This document shows positions 42,001 to 57,000 of a stretch of DNA of 64,000 nt, piece after piece; within the stretch, counting starts at the first letter, position 1; the number at the start of each line of letters is the position of its first letter. Source of the stretch: Pycnopodia helianthoides (taxonomy: Eukaryota > Echinodermata > Asteroidea > Forcipulatida > Asteriidae); the NCBI GenBank assembly GCA_032158295.1, contig CM063246.1, forward strand, positions 2,079,371 to 2,143,370, given 5' to 3'. A program made the translations under genes and the position numbers. The notes beneath the pieces were generated by a model that ran no database searches, was not told where the DNA came from, and was given only the letters and a program-made list of their open reading frames with translations.

Positions 42001-45000
42001 TTTATGAAACTTGGTAAAACTATCACCATCAGTTGTTAAATGTACACAAATAGGCTTCCCCCTTTTTTTGGGGGGGGGGGGCAGTGGGATTGGTATTAAA
42101 GCAGGGGTGAGAAATGTTAGACGTTGATCTAAATTTAGACTTTTTTATGCCTGCTAAGTGAAAAAAAAACCACTTGTTTTCTCCAGATACAGAAATCGTG
42201 CTGTTTTTATTTAGTTCTCTTTTGCTGTATCACGTTTTTCTGGTATGGTTGGCTGCAGATCCGTTACATGGCGCTATGATGTAAATATCCATGGGTGTTA
42301 TATTTCAAATATTGTACTTTCCTCTATATGTGGAAGAGTATTGGAAACTAGACACTGTTTCCATATGAGCTCCTTAAAGGCAGGGTGTACTTTTGGTATA
42401 AACTGTCAAGACTAGTATCCTCACTTGGTGCATCCCAATATAGAATAACAAACCTGTGAAAATTTGGGCCCAGTTGGTCATCAAAGTTGCAAGAAAATAA
42501 TGAAAGAAAAAAACACCCTTGTTGCATAGAATTGTGTGCTTTTAAATGCGTGAGAAAGCAAAGGGAGTAAATGTAGTCTTTCACAATTTTTTATACTATT
42601 CTATTAGCAGCTCTCAGGTGCTCCTTACTATGGTAAGGTTTTTATGGTAATGTATTTCTTGAGTAGGCCCTAATTACCAAAAGTATCCACTGCCTTTAAA
42701 GTCTAGGTGACTCTTGGGAAGTGGGGGGGGGGGAGGGGGTTACCAATAGTTGGAAATACAGATCATTAATTATTAAAATTTGCATCCCAGTTTCTGAGCT
42801 TTTTGTCAGCATTGGCTCTCTCCCCTGTAAATGATTGTTAATTGCTGGAAGAAAGAAAGTTCCCTAAAGCCAGTAAGAACCACCGATTGATAAGTCCATC
42901 TGTATTTTCTACATCTTAAGTCTAACCCCCACTTCTACTTGAAGAACCGCTTCAAGGAATCTGAAGTCGTCGGGCAGTGCTGCTGATTGCTCATATGCAT
43001 GCGTCGGAGGTAGTCTTATGACGTCACTAAACTGACGCTGATTATCTTGAAGATGGATGCATAGCCTCTCTCTCTCTCAATCTCTCTGCTGTAATGACGC
43101 TATGCAGGAATCTTATATGCATGACTGAAGAGCACCTCAAGAACTTTAAAATACTGAATGTAACTGAATATTATAAAATCGCAGCTTTAGAACAATTTAA
43201 GAACCATAAAAGTACATTCCTCTACTTTAGCGTTACACGCGTACGATAATCTACACAATTTTGGTTATCATTATACTTTTAAATTTAACTATCAAGTAAT
43301 AAACCACAAGGGAAACTGAGTGGGTAAATTTCAAATAGTTGTAGGTTTAACCAAGAAAAAATGACTTGAGCAGGATTTAAACCTGCAACCTCCGGATTAA
43401 CGTGCCAGCCCTCTAAACTGAGCTATGTAAAGCCCGGTTCATACTTCCTGCGAATGCGAAGCGAATATTGACGTCACAAATTCGCAACAAATAATTCGCA
43501 GCGGTTGAGCTGTGCTCAACTCTTGCGAATTAAAAGGTGAAAACAGAGTTGTGACGTCAATGTTCGCTTCGCATTTGCATTCGCAGGAAGTATGAACCGG
43601 GGTTAACCCCGGTGTTAGCATTCTCCCTATTTTTGTCAATTTATCTTCGTTCAGGAGTTAAAGTTAGAGCCAGAGAAATAGTATTATTATTTTGTTGTCT
43701 CAAAAAGGAATTAAATATTATTTAGAGGGAACAAAATATTATTTTGAGGGAATGAAATAATATTTTGAGGGATCAAAATAACATTTTGAGGGGGAAAAAC
43801 AATATTTTGAGGGAAAAAAAAGAAAAAAGTCCTTTTACGAGCTCCGTAATTGTATTAGGCCTAAACCACGGCAGTGTGCAATTGACAGTGCTCTCGCGAT
43901 CTGAGGCTTCCCAATCCAATGAGTTGTCAAAACCTTAATTGCAAATAAGTGAAAAGTGTTTCTAATCTGTCCGGATGATCAAAAATGCCCAGAAGGCATT
44001 TTGCTAGGAAGAGAGAGAGAGATTGGGAGAAAAAGGATGCGTTGCTTTGACGCAAAGGGAGAATTCATCTGTAGTATACTCATAGTCCCAGCAGCACGGT
44101 CATGGCGTGTGTATTTCCATGAACCATGATTAGAGTTGAGCAACGATGCGAGAATGCATTTGACAGATATCCGTGGGCTGCCCTTGGCAGGTGTCTTATG
44201 GCTCTCTCCGATGAGATCAGTATTTCACTCTGGCCCTCACTCCGTCTCACACTCTCTCTCTCTCTCTGTCTTTGTAATTGTGTGCATAATTCAAGTAAAA
44301 TTATCCCCCATTTTGTGAAGTGAAGATTACGGTGAGATGCTACTGATGTCTCTATTGCAAAGTTCTGCAAAGAGACCCGTGACGCAAAAGTGTGCACAGA
44401 ATATTGTCTGTAAATTGAAGGTTTGTGTTGTGGATGACAATTTCAGAGTATGTGTTAGACCGTGTTACCGGTGACATCGTGTTTAAAAGAGCCACAGAGC
44501 CTGGACTTTCCATAGCCACACTTTGTACACAGCTCAAAACTTATAATTTTCATTTTATGGAGATTGTACCGTTCAACTTTTGTCATTTTTGTTTCATGTG
44601 AAGAAAAGGGATACATGTACATGTATGCACATCTCAATACTTCCTCAGTGGTTATTTTCAAAGTTTTAGAATTTTATGTGAGTGGTACTTACGATGCAAA
44701 ATGTACGTAATACTCTGCCAGTAAATGCCCTAAAATCACAAAAGACAAGGGGACACTATGTATAGTGCCACTACATGACTACCGCTTTGCACTACACGTA
44801 CATTGTATGTACATGACTACGGTCAAACACGCACAGAAACTCAAGAGTGAATCCTTTGAGGCGTGGGGGTCCATTAAAAAGCAAAAAACAAAACGTTAAC
44901 AACAATACCCTATCACCAGCTTGTTTATGAGATTTGTTCACAATAGAGATCGTGATCTGCAGAACAAAGGAGCAGGGTTAGGGTTTGCGTGTAACCTTTT

Positions 45001-48000
45001 CAGTGACTGGCATGCTGGCTTGTTGTTCCACTGGTTTGCAAGCTTCTATCCATGTTTTCATGTTACGCTAGGGAGGCTTTTCAAAACTGGACAAGCTAGC
45101 CGGAGGCGGCCCACTCAGAGAAACTTTTGACTGGTCCTCGGGTGTTTTAGGACCACATGGTTAAGAGAAAGCACTGCACAGATGAGGAAAAGGAAGAGGA
45201 AGGGAGAAACAAAATCACTCTGAAAAAAAAAAAAAATTACTTGACGTTTTGAGGATGAATTTTGTTGTCAGGGTATGTTAATATGATCACAATAATAATA
45301 ACAATAAAGACATTTGTAAAGCGCCTAATTAATGGAAAAGCCTCTAAGCGCATAAAGAGAACAATAAAATATACAATAAGTGAAAGAAACATTACAAGTA
45401 AGCAGATTACAAATAAGCACTTACAAAAAAATGAGTTTTTAACAGAGACTTAAAACAATGCAAAGTACTAGCCTGGCAAATATGCACAGGAAGACTATTC
45501 CAAAGAAATGGAGCAGATATGAAAATGATCTTTGACCAAAGTAGTTGTGGTAAGCAATGACTGTTGAGATGAACGTAAAGTCCTAGCAGGGGAGTAACGA
45601 TGAACAAGTTCAGATAAATAAGCAGGAGATTGACATGTTTGAGCTTTGAAAGTTAACAAAAGAATTTTAGAAATTGGGAGCCAATGCAGTTTCATTAGTA
45701 CTGGTGTGATATGGTGAGAACGAGGCAAGCAAGAAACGAGGCGAGCATGACATGAACCTGTTGGTATTCCAGTCTAGCCAGTCACCATATGGTGGAATCA
45801 TTTCATATTTCCATACCCCGCTTCTTTTATTCACTGCGCAAATACGAGACGCTCGAGCGATCATACAAAGTAGTCTTTTAAAGGCCATTCACGTCACTCC
45901 TCATCATCATTCAAAGCTGGAGGAGCATTAAAAAAACAACCTCTTAATCTTGGTAATATATTTCTCAGGGAGTGGACCGACCACTTTTAAAGTGTTCTCA
46001 ACTGCTCGGGTTGTGTGTATGGTCGAGATGGTGGCACGTCTGCACAGAACTAACTGTTATACATGTACACAGTAGGGTTGGGACGATCAAATGTTAAACC
46101 ACTTAACAAGAAAACAAAATGTTGAAAAATCAGTTTCCAAATTACCTGAAGGTTTAAACAAGAAAAAACGAAACATTGAAATCCGTTTCCAAATTCCCTG
46201 CAACACTAAAACAAAATGAGACCTTCCTTTTTGGCTTGCATCTATGTAGAGAACTAGTTCCCTGACAATTAGTAACAGCGATAATAATACTTTTGGGGGG
46301 ACCACCCGCATCCTCATTGAGAACACTCCCACACAAAAGCATAGTGTTAGCTAATTTTATTTTTAGATTTAAATTTTTCGGTTACTCGGTCTATTTGCAG
46401 TCCTGGAAAGTGCATTGACATCTGCTCCTTCCTCTGCAGGTCGGCTCAAAATTTGCACAGACGGGCCCCGTACACAGAGAATAGAGAGCCAGCACTAATA
46501 ATCACTGGTACCCTGCACCGAAGTTCCGATTCTCAATTTGGAATGGAATTGCTGGAAATTGTTACAATTGATGAATGGTTAAAGTCACAAGTTCCTTTTA
46601 AACGCTCAGGAAAATACACCTAGATCATGGAGAAAATTTGCTCCATGCCTAGATGCACAACAGCCCCTGTTACACAGTCGGCGTCAATGTTGAACTCTCT
46701 CGTCTGACCAATGAACTCCTCGTTTGCTTTTTTTGTTTAAATACAATGTACTTTGTGTTTATGTTTTCGTCTAATGCATTACGGCTAATTGTATACTGTA
46801 GTGCATCTAACTAATTAAATCTTCAGTGAAATCTGACCAAACCAAATTAAACTTCAAACCTACGGAATAAGATATCACTTCATTTATTCTTCATTCATGT
46901 CATTTTACCAAGAATTTCTTAACATGATGTCGTTGATCCTTTGCCCTAATTTAGTCTGATTTGTATGCCATTCACAGAAATGGGATCCAATTACGGTCTT
47001 TTCGGCCATGTTTTCTTCTGCTCTTAGTTGCCAATGGTAACCAGCGTGTCACTGGATAAAGGCTACACTAAAAGAAGAAAATCGATCTTCTTGGACTCGC
47101 GTTTAAATTTAGACTCTGTCAATAACTGACAAGAAAGGGATATCAAAAGACAGGAAATGGGACTCGGTGAAATGCGTTATGAATGATAATCTGTTGGAAT
47201 GTTTTTGTTGTTTTCTTTTTAATTCGGAGAATCCCTGGTTTGCTCTAGTCAACTTTTCCATCCAAAATTATTTAAATTTTACCCGGTCAGTTTCCCTTGC
47301 AGTTTGTTACTTGATATCCTTTTAATTAGTGCTTTATTTTTTTATTTTTTTTATTTCAATTCAATTCTTTGAATAATCTAGAGCTCTGGAAAGGGTTTAC
47401 AGGGTGATGAGGTGCCATCTGCCATTAAGTCTGCCAGAAAAACTGGGGCAAACCCCTTTCTCTTAGCGATAAACGTAACTAGGTTCTGTCAGGTGCAGTT
47501 CACAACGCATGGAACCTAGGCTTTACATCCCATCACAAAGACATCAGTGCAGAAAATCTTACAAGAACATCAAGCTCAGACTTGTGATTTGTTGGGATTT
47601 TTCCTGATTTCAGGATTTTTCACTGAGATCTCTGCACCTTCAGATTTTCTTGAAAGACAAACTTGCATCGCAGAGATGAAAAAGACTTGCCTTTTTTATG
47701 ACCAAACCTTCAGATATCTATTTGAAACGATGTAGAGAGTCTGTAAATCTCTGAAATGTAATATCTTGTACATCCAGGGAGCTTCATTTCCATGCCAAGA
47801 GAAAATTACAAATTTTCTGGATTTTTCATTTGTACACACTCTCATCCATGCAAGCCTGAATATTAGCTTGTTATTATTATTATTATTATTTATTCAGCCA
47901 TTTCAACAATACATGACAATACAAAAAATACTTCCAGATGGGCTAGGAGAAACAAAAGCAAAATAATTACTGTGGTCCATAGACCTGCCCCCCACATCTG

Positions 48001-51000
48001 GTTGTAATACAAGTAATAAAACGAGTAATAAAATATGTATAAAGCAATTCATGTACAAAAAGAAAGGAAAGTTAACTATAAATAAAACATGTCTATGTAC
48101 ATCAAAATTTGGCAACTGAAACAAAAAATAATATAATATAATATAAAGCATGGACTATTTGAGATAGAACAGTTTTAGGAGTGAACAATTTGAGAAACTT
48201 GCACAGTGTAAAAACAAACTAACAACAAACAAAAACAGAAACATTCCTAAACACTTAAATAATGTAAGTAGAATGCAAATTAAATTTAAGTGACCAAATC
48301 TATAAAGAGAAAAGAAAAAATCCATCAAAAATAATATGTAAATAAATAATTTTATGAGTAAATAAACAAATAAATTAATAAATAGAAAAATACAAAAATA
48401 AGTAAACAAATAAATAAACAAACAAATAAATAAATAAATACACATAAATATTTAACTCCTTGAAATATAGTATAGATTAAAAGTAAATTGTGGGATTGCG
48501 CATAGTTGTTATGAAACTGTAAAAGGATTAAGCAAAAGACCAGTTAAGAAATATGGGCTGTAGCTACACTATCTTCATGCTTGAGAGCTTTTAAAAAGGA
48601 TGGCAGAGAAGTTAAAATGGCACAATTGCGGAATTTGATTGGCAGAGCTGACCAGAGCCTGGGAAATATGTGGATAGCACTCAGATGCAAAGATTGAGTT
48701 CTGGCAAATAAATGTTTGAATGTTAAAGCGCTATCATATCTATGGTTAACAACAATGTTCTTATTAACAGATTCACATTTAATTGTAAAAAAAAGACACT
48801 TAACAACAAATGAGGTCATCAAACAATTACGGCGACTTGATAAAGAAGACCATTTTAAAGCACAAAGTCTGTCGGTATCTTGCTTTGAGTTGAAATTGAA
48901 GGGAGGGTATACCTTTGGTAAACTCAAAAAAATAATGATCATAAAAACTTACTTGGTAAGAAGCACTGCAGCTGTTGATAATGTATAACACTTTGAGAAA
49001 CAATCCCCTTCAAAAGAATGTGGTTGTAAAGAGAGGGATTCAAAAGCATTTCAATCTGAGAAACATTTACGCAAGAAATGTTTCCCAGATTGTGTATTCC
49101 ACGTACGTATTATTACATCTGAGTGGACATAACCGCTTCAGATTTTCGGCAATATCTCAAAAATGCTACCACCTTTTGAAATTAAATTTGTCACAGGTTA
49201 GTTTTATTGTTATTATCTACATAGGGCCTATGGATAGGATTACAACAATGGAACGGTTCTAAGAACCAAAGGTATACTTTACCTTTAATTGATAAAGAAA
49301 ATGTTGCAAAATGATAGCGTACAAATTGTCTCGATAATATAGCACTGCAAAATTTGAAGTGGTCGCAGACGGAACCGTCCAAAGGCAAAATTATTGATCG
49401 GTCCAATTAGAGATGCAGTGGTACGTGTGCAAACTGTCAAATTCCACCCTGGCTCCACACAAGTGTGACAAGAAGAACTAAGAACTGTTATTAATAATAT
49501 TCATGAGAGGCTGATGATGCTTGTTATTAATGACAGAGCTGCAGTGGTGTGTGACATGATTTTGGATTAATTAAACCATGGAGCAAAGAGCTGTATCAAC
49601 TGTCGTACGTGTATAAAAATATTGGCTGACCACCTCCTCTGTTTAGGAAATATTTCCTTCTTCTTGTTCTTGTGCCTTTTAATTTTTTGTGGAGGTGATA
49701 TGTGATATGTGGACTGGAAGATTAACAAATTATTCAAAATATGATTTCGGTTTTTACCCATACAGTGATGTGTGTATTGAGCACTGCATACTCAGTACTT
49801 TCCACGAGTCCTGTGAATAGTTTTTTTCACAGGACTCGGGGGAAAGTACTGAGTATACAGTACTTTACACACATCACTGTAAGGGTAAAACCAAATAATA
49901 TTCTTTATCCCCGATGCAAATTTGACATCTATTAACTTATTCAAAATGTGTATTTTGTTTACATATTTTTTTTTAAAGTGAACTCGCCATGTGTTTCAAT
50001 CACCACATCAAAACTGCATGGTCTGTAACTGAATTGAAATTACTCCTGAAAAGTTACCTGTTTGTGTATTTGCCTGCTTTGTGTTGTTTTGGTGCCTTTT
50101 ATTGTAAAGTGCATTGAGACTTTTGTGTGATGCGCTACAGGGTTCTCCCCAGGTTTTTTTTTTAAACTGTGAGGCACTCTGGACCCAAAGTTTGGCCAAA
50201 GCACTCTGAATTGAAACAAAGTTTCCTTTTATTTGTGAACTAACACAGTCCGCTATTTTATAGAACCATATTTTTGACTCCACAAAATGGCGGACTGTGT
50301 TAGTACATGAAGTAAAAGGAAAACCACACAATTTATAGGTATATTTGTGTAGATCATTATATTCTACTTTTAAAACATCTTTGCAACCATATTCATTTCA
50401 TAACAAATGCTTTTATAGCCCAAAACGCCGAATCCGAAGGCATCGTGTCCCTTTAATTGTAATGATCAGCCTTTACAGGAAGGAAAGAAGGAGCAGAAAA
50501 ACCAGAAGCTTTTGTCTTTTCTCTTTTCCCCTGACCTTGTTTATCTGTGTTTGTTTCCTAGGTAACATCGTAGAATGGGCACAACCAGACGATGTAGACT
50601 TGGAGGGTGTAGAATTCAAAGCCATGGCTAGCGGCTCACACACTGTGCTCTCCGATTTCATGTAAGATAATTAATTAGTTCAGCCTGGGTGGTTTCTCAG
50701 GAATTTTTTCCGGATATCTTTTATAATTTCTTCTAAGAGAGGTTTGCGGTAACACCATGTTAAATCTCTTTTGAGTAGTGTAACGACTCAACGTTTCGAT
50801 CAGTATGCTCTTATCGTTTTCAGGAGACGATCAAGAGACATTCTCCTGAAGAGGGTCAGAGCATACTGATCGAAACGTTGAGTCGTTAACCACCGGTTCT
50901 TTTCAGAACCAACACTACTCAAAAGAGATTTAACATGGTGTTACCGCAAACCTTTCTTAGTTATACTTCCACCATGCAAAGCTTTGAATCATAATTTCTT

Positions 51001-54000
51001 CAAAAATTAAAAAAATTATTTGAATTTTTTGGGGGAAAGATCTGGACTGACCATCCAGACCTTGAAGCAGGGCTCAAATTTTAAATTTGTTCATAATTTC
51101 TTCAAAAAAAGGTTGAATTTTTTTTTGAAAGATGTGAAGGGACCATCCATGGCTTCAAATTTACACTGGACTGCAGGCTCAGGTGATTTTAGCGTAACAA
51201 AAAGTAAACTAAACTCATGACTGAACAAGTCTGGCAGTCTGTATGTTTTTGAATAGTAATATTTCACTGTGGATATCTTTATTTAAACAAATTTTGTTCA
51301 AATATTAACTATGAGTCTGATAAATATCTGTAATGGTGTTGAGTATTGTTCAAAGTATTGAAGTATATATTGACCCATGAGACAAATTAGATAAATCTTC
51401 TCTTTGTGCTTGTTTAGTTAAAAACAATTAAAATCTGAAACTCGTTTTGGTTCATTGTCTTGTAACAAAGTTTCTGGTCTGGTAACAAAATCAATCCACA
51501 AGCCCTGCGGTCTTGTGGATTCCCCCCCCCCCCAAAAAAAAATTCAAGCCCTGCTCAAAGGATTCTTTACATGATTAGTAGAGCTGACAAAATAGTTGCA
51601 GACAGTGTTCATTATTTTACAAGAAAAAACAATCCTGTGAAAATTTGGGCTCAATCTGTTGTGTGTTTCAGGAGGAAATAGTGAAAAACCATGCACAATT
51701 TTCAGCATGTAACTACTTAATCCTTAATTTTTGTCGTAACAACCGAAATCAGCTGTTGCTGTTTTTTAAAAATGTTTTCAGATACAGTTTTCTCGAATTT
51801 GAGTTTATTTCAGAAGGAAATATTCACAGAAAAAATTGTTTTAGCGTGAACTTCGTAATTAGAAAGCTTTCAGACTAAAATTAAACAATGATGTTTTTTA
51901 TCCTGACCATTCCTGTATAACACCTTTAAGTTTTACATTGTGAAGATGCTGAAAGCCTTTGTGCATCCTTACAAATAAAAATGTGCCACCCTCAATGTGC
52001 TGTCAAGTCATTTCTAGACAACAAGGAGACCTAATTTTCCTGGATTTTTTTGTCCTTCTTCTTCTTCACTTTTTATTTCACACTCCTGCTTGGTTTCTCT
52101 GGCCTCATCATGTTAATTGTCTCTGATAACCTTGGCACAATGTGTTGAAGCCATGAAGCTATAAAAGAAGAAAAAAAACCTCTGCATTAATCAAATTTAT
52201 TAACTGTCAATTTGATTGCAAAAAAGAAGCGGGGAAACCTTTGTTATGTAATGTGCATGGCATTTGAAATTTTGGCTGTTGACCTGTTTTGGCTCAGCAA
52301 ATTTTCTAGGGCTACCATTTATGTACCATAGATGATAAATAGGTTCCTTCCTCATACATTGACATTTTATGTATACAAGTGGCGCGTTGTAAATTATGCG
52401 GGCAAAATTGTGCAAAAAATTTGACCTATTTTTAGCTCATGAAGTTGGCAGCTTGCTAATAGTGTAATGTGCCCTTTACAGCGCAAGAACAATATTGTAA
52501 GTGCAATATTCTGGTGTGCTTATAATGAGTAATTCAGTTAGAGGTTCGGAAGATGTGATTTCATTACTTGTAGCTGTCGGGTATGTGCGAGTAGATTTGT
52601 TGTTGCCAGGGGCGGGGAAGGGGGGGGGTGGTGGGTATGGGGGGTCATATGAGACAATAGAAGGTATAGCCCGAGTCTAATTGTAGGATGCGTCACTGTG
52701 TAATGAAACCCAGAGGTTGATATTGCCCACTTGAGGTTCGTTTCAAGATTGCACACGGCTGGCCCGATAGTTCAGAGATTGATCATTCGACATCAAGGCT
52801 AACTGGCATTGAGGTGATTTCCTACACGAGGGGGCTGATAAAACGTAATTTACACGGGTGGGGACAATTCCAATAAACTGAAACCTTTTTTTTTGTTGGT
52901 GGGGGGGGGGGGGGTTGGGGATGTAATGGGCCCATTACCGTTGGTAAATGGCACCTCTAAAACATGTATAAGTGGGAAATTATGGCCTACTGGATCTACT
53001 GGAATAAATTAAAATTGTTCTGCATACATGCTGAAATACTGCTCAACACAGCAGTCGGAGTAAACCAAGCAGGGTTGTGAGTGCATTAGTTCATTCATTT
53101 TTCATAATTTGGTTCCATCTTCCATTGAGAGTTGACATATCGATTTTGCACACAAAGTATGCTGGCAGACTTTTGCCCTGCTGCCTTCTAACCAAATCAT
53201 TGTCCCATGTGTTGATTGACACCTTCCTCTAGGACGTGCGGCATGGTCCAGCTTACGATATCATGGGCTGATGAGTGTGTATCATGTGGTCAAGAAAATG
53301 GAAATATTAAAATTTGTCGGCGTGTGCTGACAACGTACGTCTTTGCAGGGTTTTAAAGAGGGTGTCCAGTGCTCAATGTTTATCAAGTTGCCAATCAAAC
53401 TGTCTTGTTTCGGACAATAGTTTTGTCATTTGAACTCTTGGTTTTGGTTTAAGCGGTTTAGCGTTTAGCGTGAACGCCTCTTCGCCCTTTTGCTTCTTAT
53501 ATATTCGGTTTGCGGTAACACCATGTGTAAAAAATATCTACTTGCTGTGTAGATTTGTTCTTTAGAGAACTTGTCTTGCTATTTATTCTACTACCGCGGA
53601 GTAGGTTTTTTGGGGGGAATTCGGGAGACTTCTCAGTTCTGAAAAGAACTGTCCTGCTTATTAACTACTACCTGGGCGGGAGGTAGGAAATCGGCCTGGA
53701 CTACTACTTTAGCTTTGTGGATCGGGGGACTTCTCGTAATTAACTGTACTGCCGCGGAGTGAGTTCTTTTTGGCCTCAACGTTTCGACTAGCTTGCTCTA
53801 GTCATCGTCAGGAGACTTTTGCTTCTTTCTTATGTGTTGTGGAATGCATGTCAGATAAGTCAAGTTTGGATCCCGACTCATTGTTCATTGTTGTGGAAGG
53901 GAGGGGGGGGGTCACTTGCCCCCAATTTAAGTCCCCCCCCCCCCCAATTTGAAATATGGACTTTTGAGATTTAAAATTACCTAAATAAAAAAGTTACATT

Positions 54001-57000
54001 TTATGAGCTTTTATGTGACTAGAACTTTTCAGTTATTTATTTATAGGCAGACAATGTGTGTTTGTTTTTACTTCACCGCAGATTAATAGTTAATGACGTA
54101 AAGTGAGTGCTGAAGTGGGACTTGTTTAGTGCCCACCCAGAAAAAATGGTGCACCACCTTGTGCTTCCCCCCTAAAATGTTACCCTGGTTTCGGCGATGG
54201 TGCTGGTACCAACTTTAGTACAAAATACATGAAATAAGCTTCAATATTTTAGGCTGTTGTTAGATACTTAATGTTTCTGCAAGTCATTTGTAGCGTCACA
54301 TGATTTATTCAGATAGATGTCGTTGTTCAGATAAAATTTTCTACCAGAGTATTTTTAGGGCTTATTTTTTCTTCAACTCTATCAAAGTTGACATTGTATT
54401 ATAAAAAACAACCTTCATCATACTTACAACTGTACAAGCGAGAAAGGACTGCACCAAAATAGTCCTTGTTTGCCGAGGAGTGTAACAGAGCGGAACAAAT
54501 TACCTGCTGACATTACTGCATTTATTGATCAACTACCCTTCTCAAGCAAGAACTGTATATATTTATAAAGCACCCTAAGAAATTAAAGCATCCATGCCCA
54601 CTCACATCCTGTTTGGTTTACGCTGACCGCAAATTGACTTACTATTATTTATTCGGCCATTTCTCAAAAAACAAACATACAGTATACAAAATTTGATATT
54701 CTATTTGAAAAAAAAAAATAAAAAATTAAAATTAAATTGGTGCCCCATAACAAGTTGGCCAGGATTATCAAAAGTGTACTCAAATACTGTGACTCGAAAG
54801 TCTGCTAATCCAATTTTGAAAGTGGGAACTTAAAAAATATAAGTAATTATTGTATACATAGATAAAAAACTAAAAATAAATAAAGTATTGAGCAGTATTT
54901 CAACACCTTCACAGAACCGTTTTGATTTATTCCAGTAGATTCAGTGGGACATAATTTCCCTCAAAGAGGCGCCCTTTACCAAGGGTAATACACCTTGCCT
55001 TAAATTACCTTGCCTTTGGTTTTTTGAACCGCTCGATTGTTTTAATCCGATATAAAAGTAGATATATATACAATAAAACGAACCTGTGAAAATTTCATTT
55101 CAAAAGGTGGTAGCATTTTTGAAATATTGCCGAAAAATCTGGAGCAGTTATGTCCACTCAAGAAGAATAAATCGCAATTGGAAAACACAAATACCCCTTC
55201 TCAAATTAAATTTTTGTTGAATCCCTTTCTCTAAAAGTAAAACCACATTCCTTTTAGAAGGGAATCGTTTCTCAAAATGTTATGCATTTGTTAACAGTTG
55301 CAGTGCTTCTTACCGAGTACTAAGTTTTTATGATTTGTTGTTGTTGTAATTACCAAAAGTATATCTTCCCTTTAAATCGGAGAAAAGCGATTACCCTAAA
55401 TTAGGTTAGAGGATTGTGAGTTCATGTACGATGTTAGATTCAATTGCCCCTCAAGAACCAACTCCCCATCCGCGATTAAAACCGCACCATATTTTTTAAC
55501 CTCACTCGTACTTCTGAGAGGAGAGAGTGGGCTGACATTAAAGCGGAAGGTGCCAACATGGATAGAAGCAAAAGTTGTCGGGCGGGGGCGGGGGGGGGGG
55601 GGGCTACGTACTACGTAAACATTGTTGATTCAATGCGTCTACGTCACTGCTTTGCGGACATGCATTCAATGCATAAATTCACCACTCACTGGCTAGCCTA
55701 CATACATGAACAGCCAATTCTGTATTGATATCATCGTGGCATCTGCTTCTATCTCTTTATCAAGTGTTAAAGTTGCATGGCCCGATTTTTGCTTGAATTT
55801 TCTTTTCTTTTTTTTAAAGAATATTTGTCTCTGAATAAAAGATGCCATTTCAAAATAAAAAACAAAGAATGTTCACATAATGTATGCCATAGACAACGCA
55901 CGAGATGCAAAGTTGTTTGTACATGGTTGACTGACGTGAATAATGTTGGGATCCCGTAAAAATAAATGTTTCCACTAATAAATGGCAGATTTTTTTCATG
56001 TAATACCTTAAGTGAAAGCTTTAATAAATAAGCCAGCTGTTTAAAATTTAGATCAAAAATTTTCGGGTCAAATCAGCCAAAAACTGGACTAAGAATCTTT
56101 AAAGGGAGTGAAAGCAAAACAAAAAGAAGTTTATGTTCAGTCAGGGAATTTGTGCACAATCATATCAGGCTTAAAGGCAGGGTATACTTTTGGTAATTGT
56201 CAAATACTAGTATTATATCCTCACTTGGTGTATCCCAACATATGCATGCAATAACAAACTTGTGAAAATTTTGGCTCAATTGGTCATCGAAGTTGCTAGA
56301 AAATAATGAAAGAAAAAAACACCCTTGTTGCATAGAATTGTGTGCTTTCAAATAATGCCTGAGGAAGGCTTCATGCCGGATCAAAAACCTTTGTCAGATT
56401 CAAATATTGTTGTGGGAAATTACCTCTTTCTCAAAAACTACATTACTTCAGACAAAGGGAGTTGTTTCTCACAATGATTTTTACTATCAGCAGCTCTCAG
56501 ATGCTCCTTACCAAGTAAGCTTTTATGGTAATGTATTCGCTGCCTTTAATTTGATTGTGGCAATCAAAATAAGAAACTGATTTGATTTGTGGGAGCCTTT
56601 AAATGCTGTTGTCTTGACTTTGACAGTATTTTAGACGGAACCTATGGAGAATCAATTCTGGTTGAACTTTCAGATTGAAACTTATTATTTTTTTTCCGGT
56701 AGTAATTACCACTCACTGTTACTTTATTACCATCCTCCTTGGTTACACGTTGAGATGTGCGTCACGTTATTAATGATTAATTTCTTTAATAATAGTCTTA
56801 TATACTGTAGCTCAGGTATCCATCGATGAGGCACTCAAGGCGCTTGAACAAACAGAAACATTTTAAGGCAGGATTTTTCATTGTTGTGATAAATATGAGA
56901 CCGATTTATGTAGCACCTTATTAGGGTTTACAAGGTGCTGCGGCGCATTCAGCAGCCACTGCCAGACACACTGGGGAAAACTCCTTCTCTTAGCGATAAG

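Noticed and set aside
44080..44397. Minus-strand frame with Arg/Glu/Ser run
   Set aside because: The run comes from a CT/GA microsatellite.
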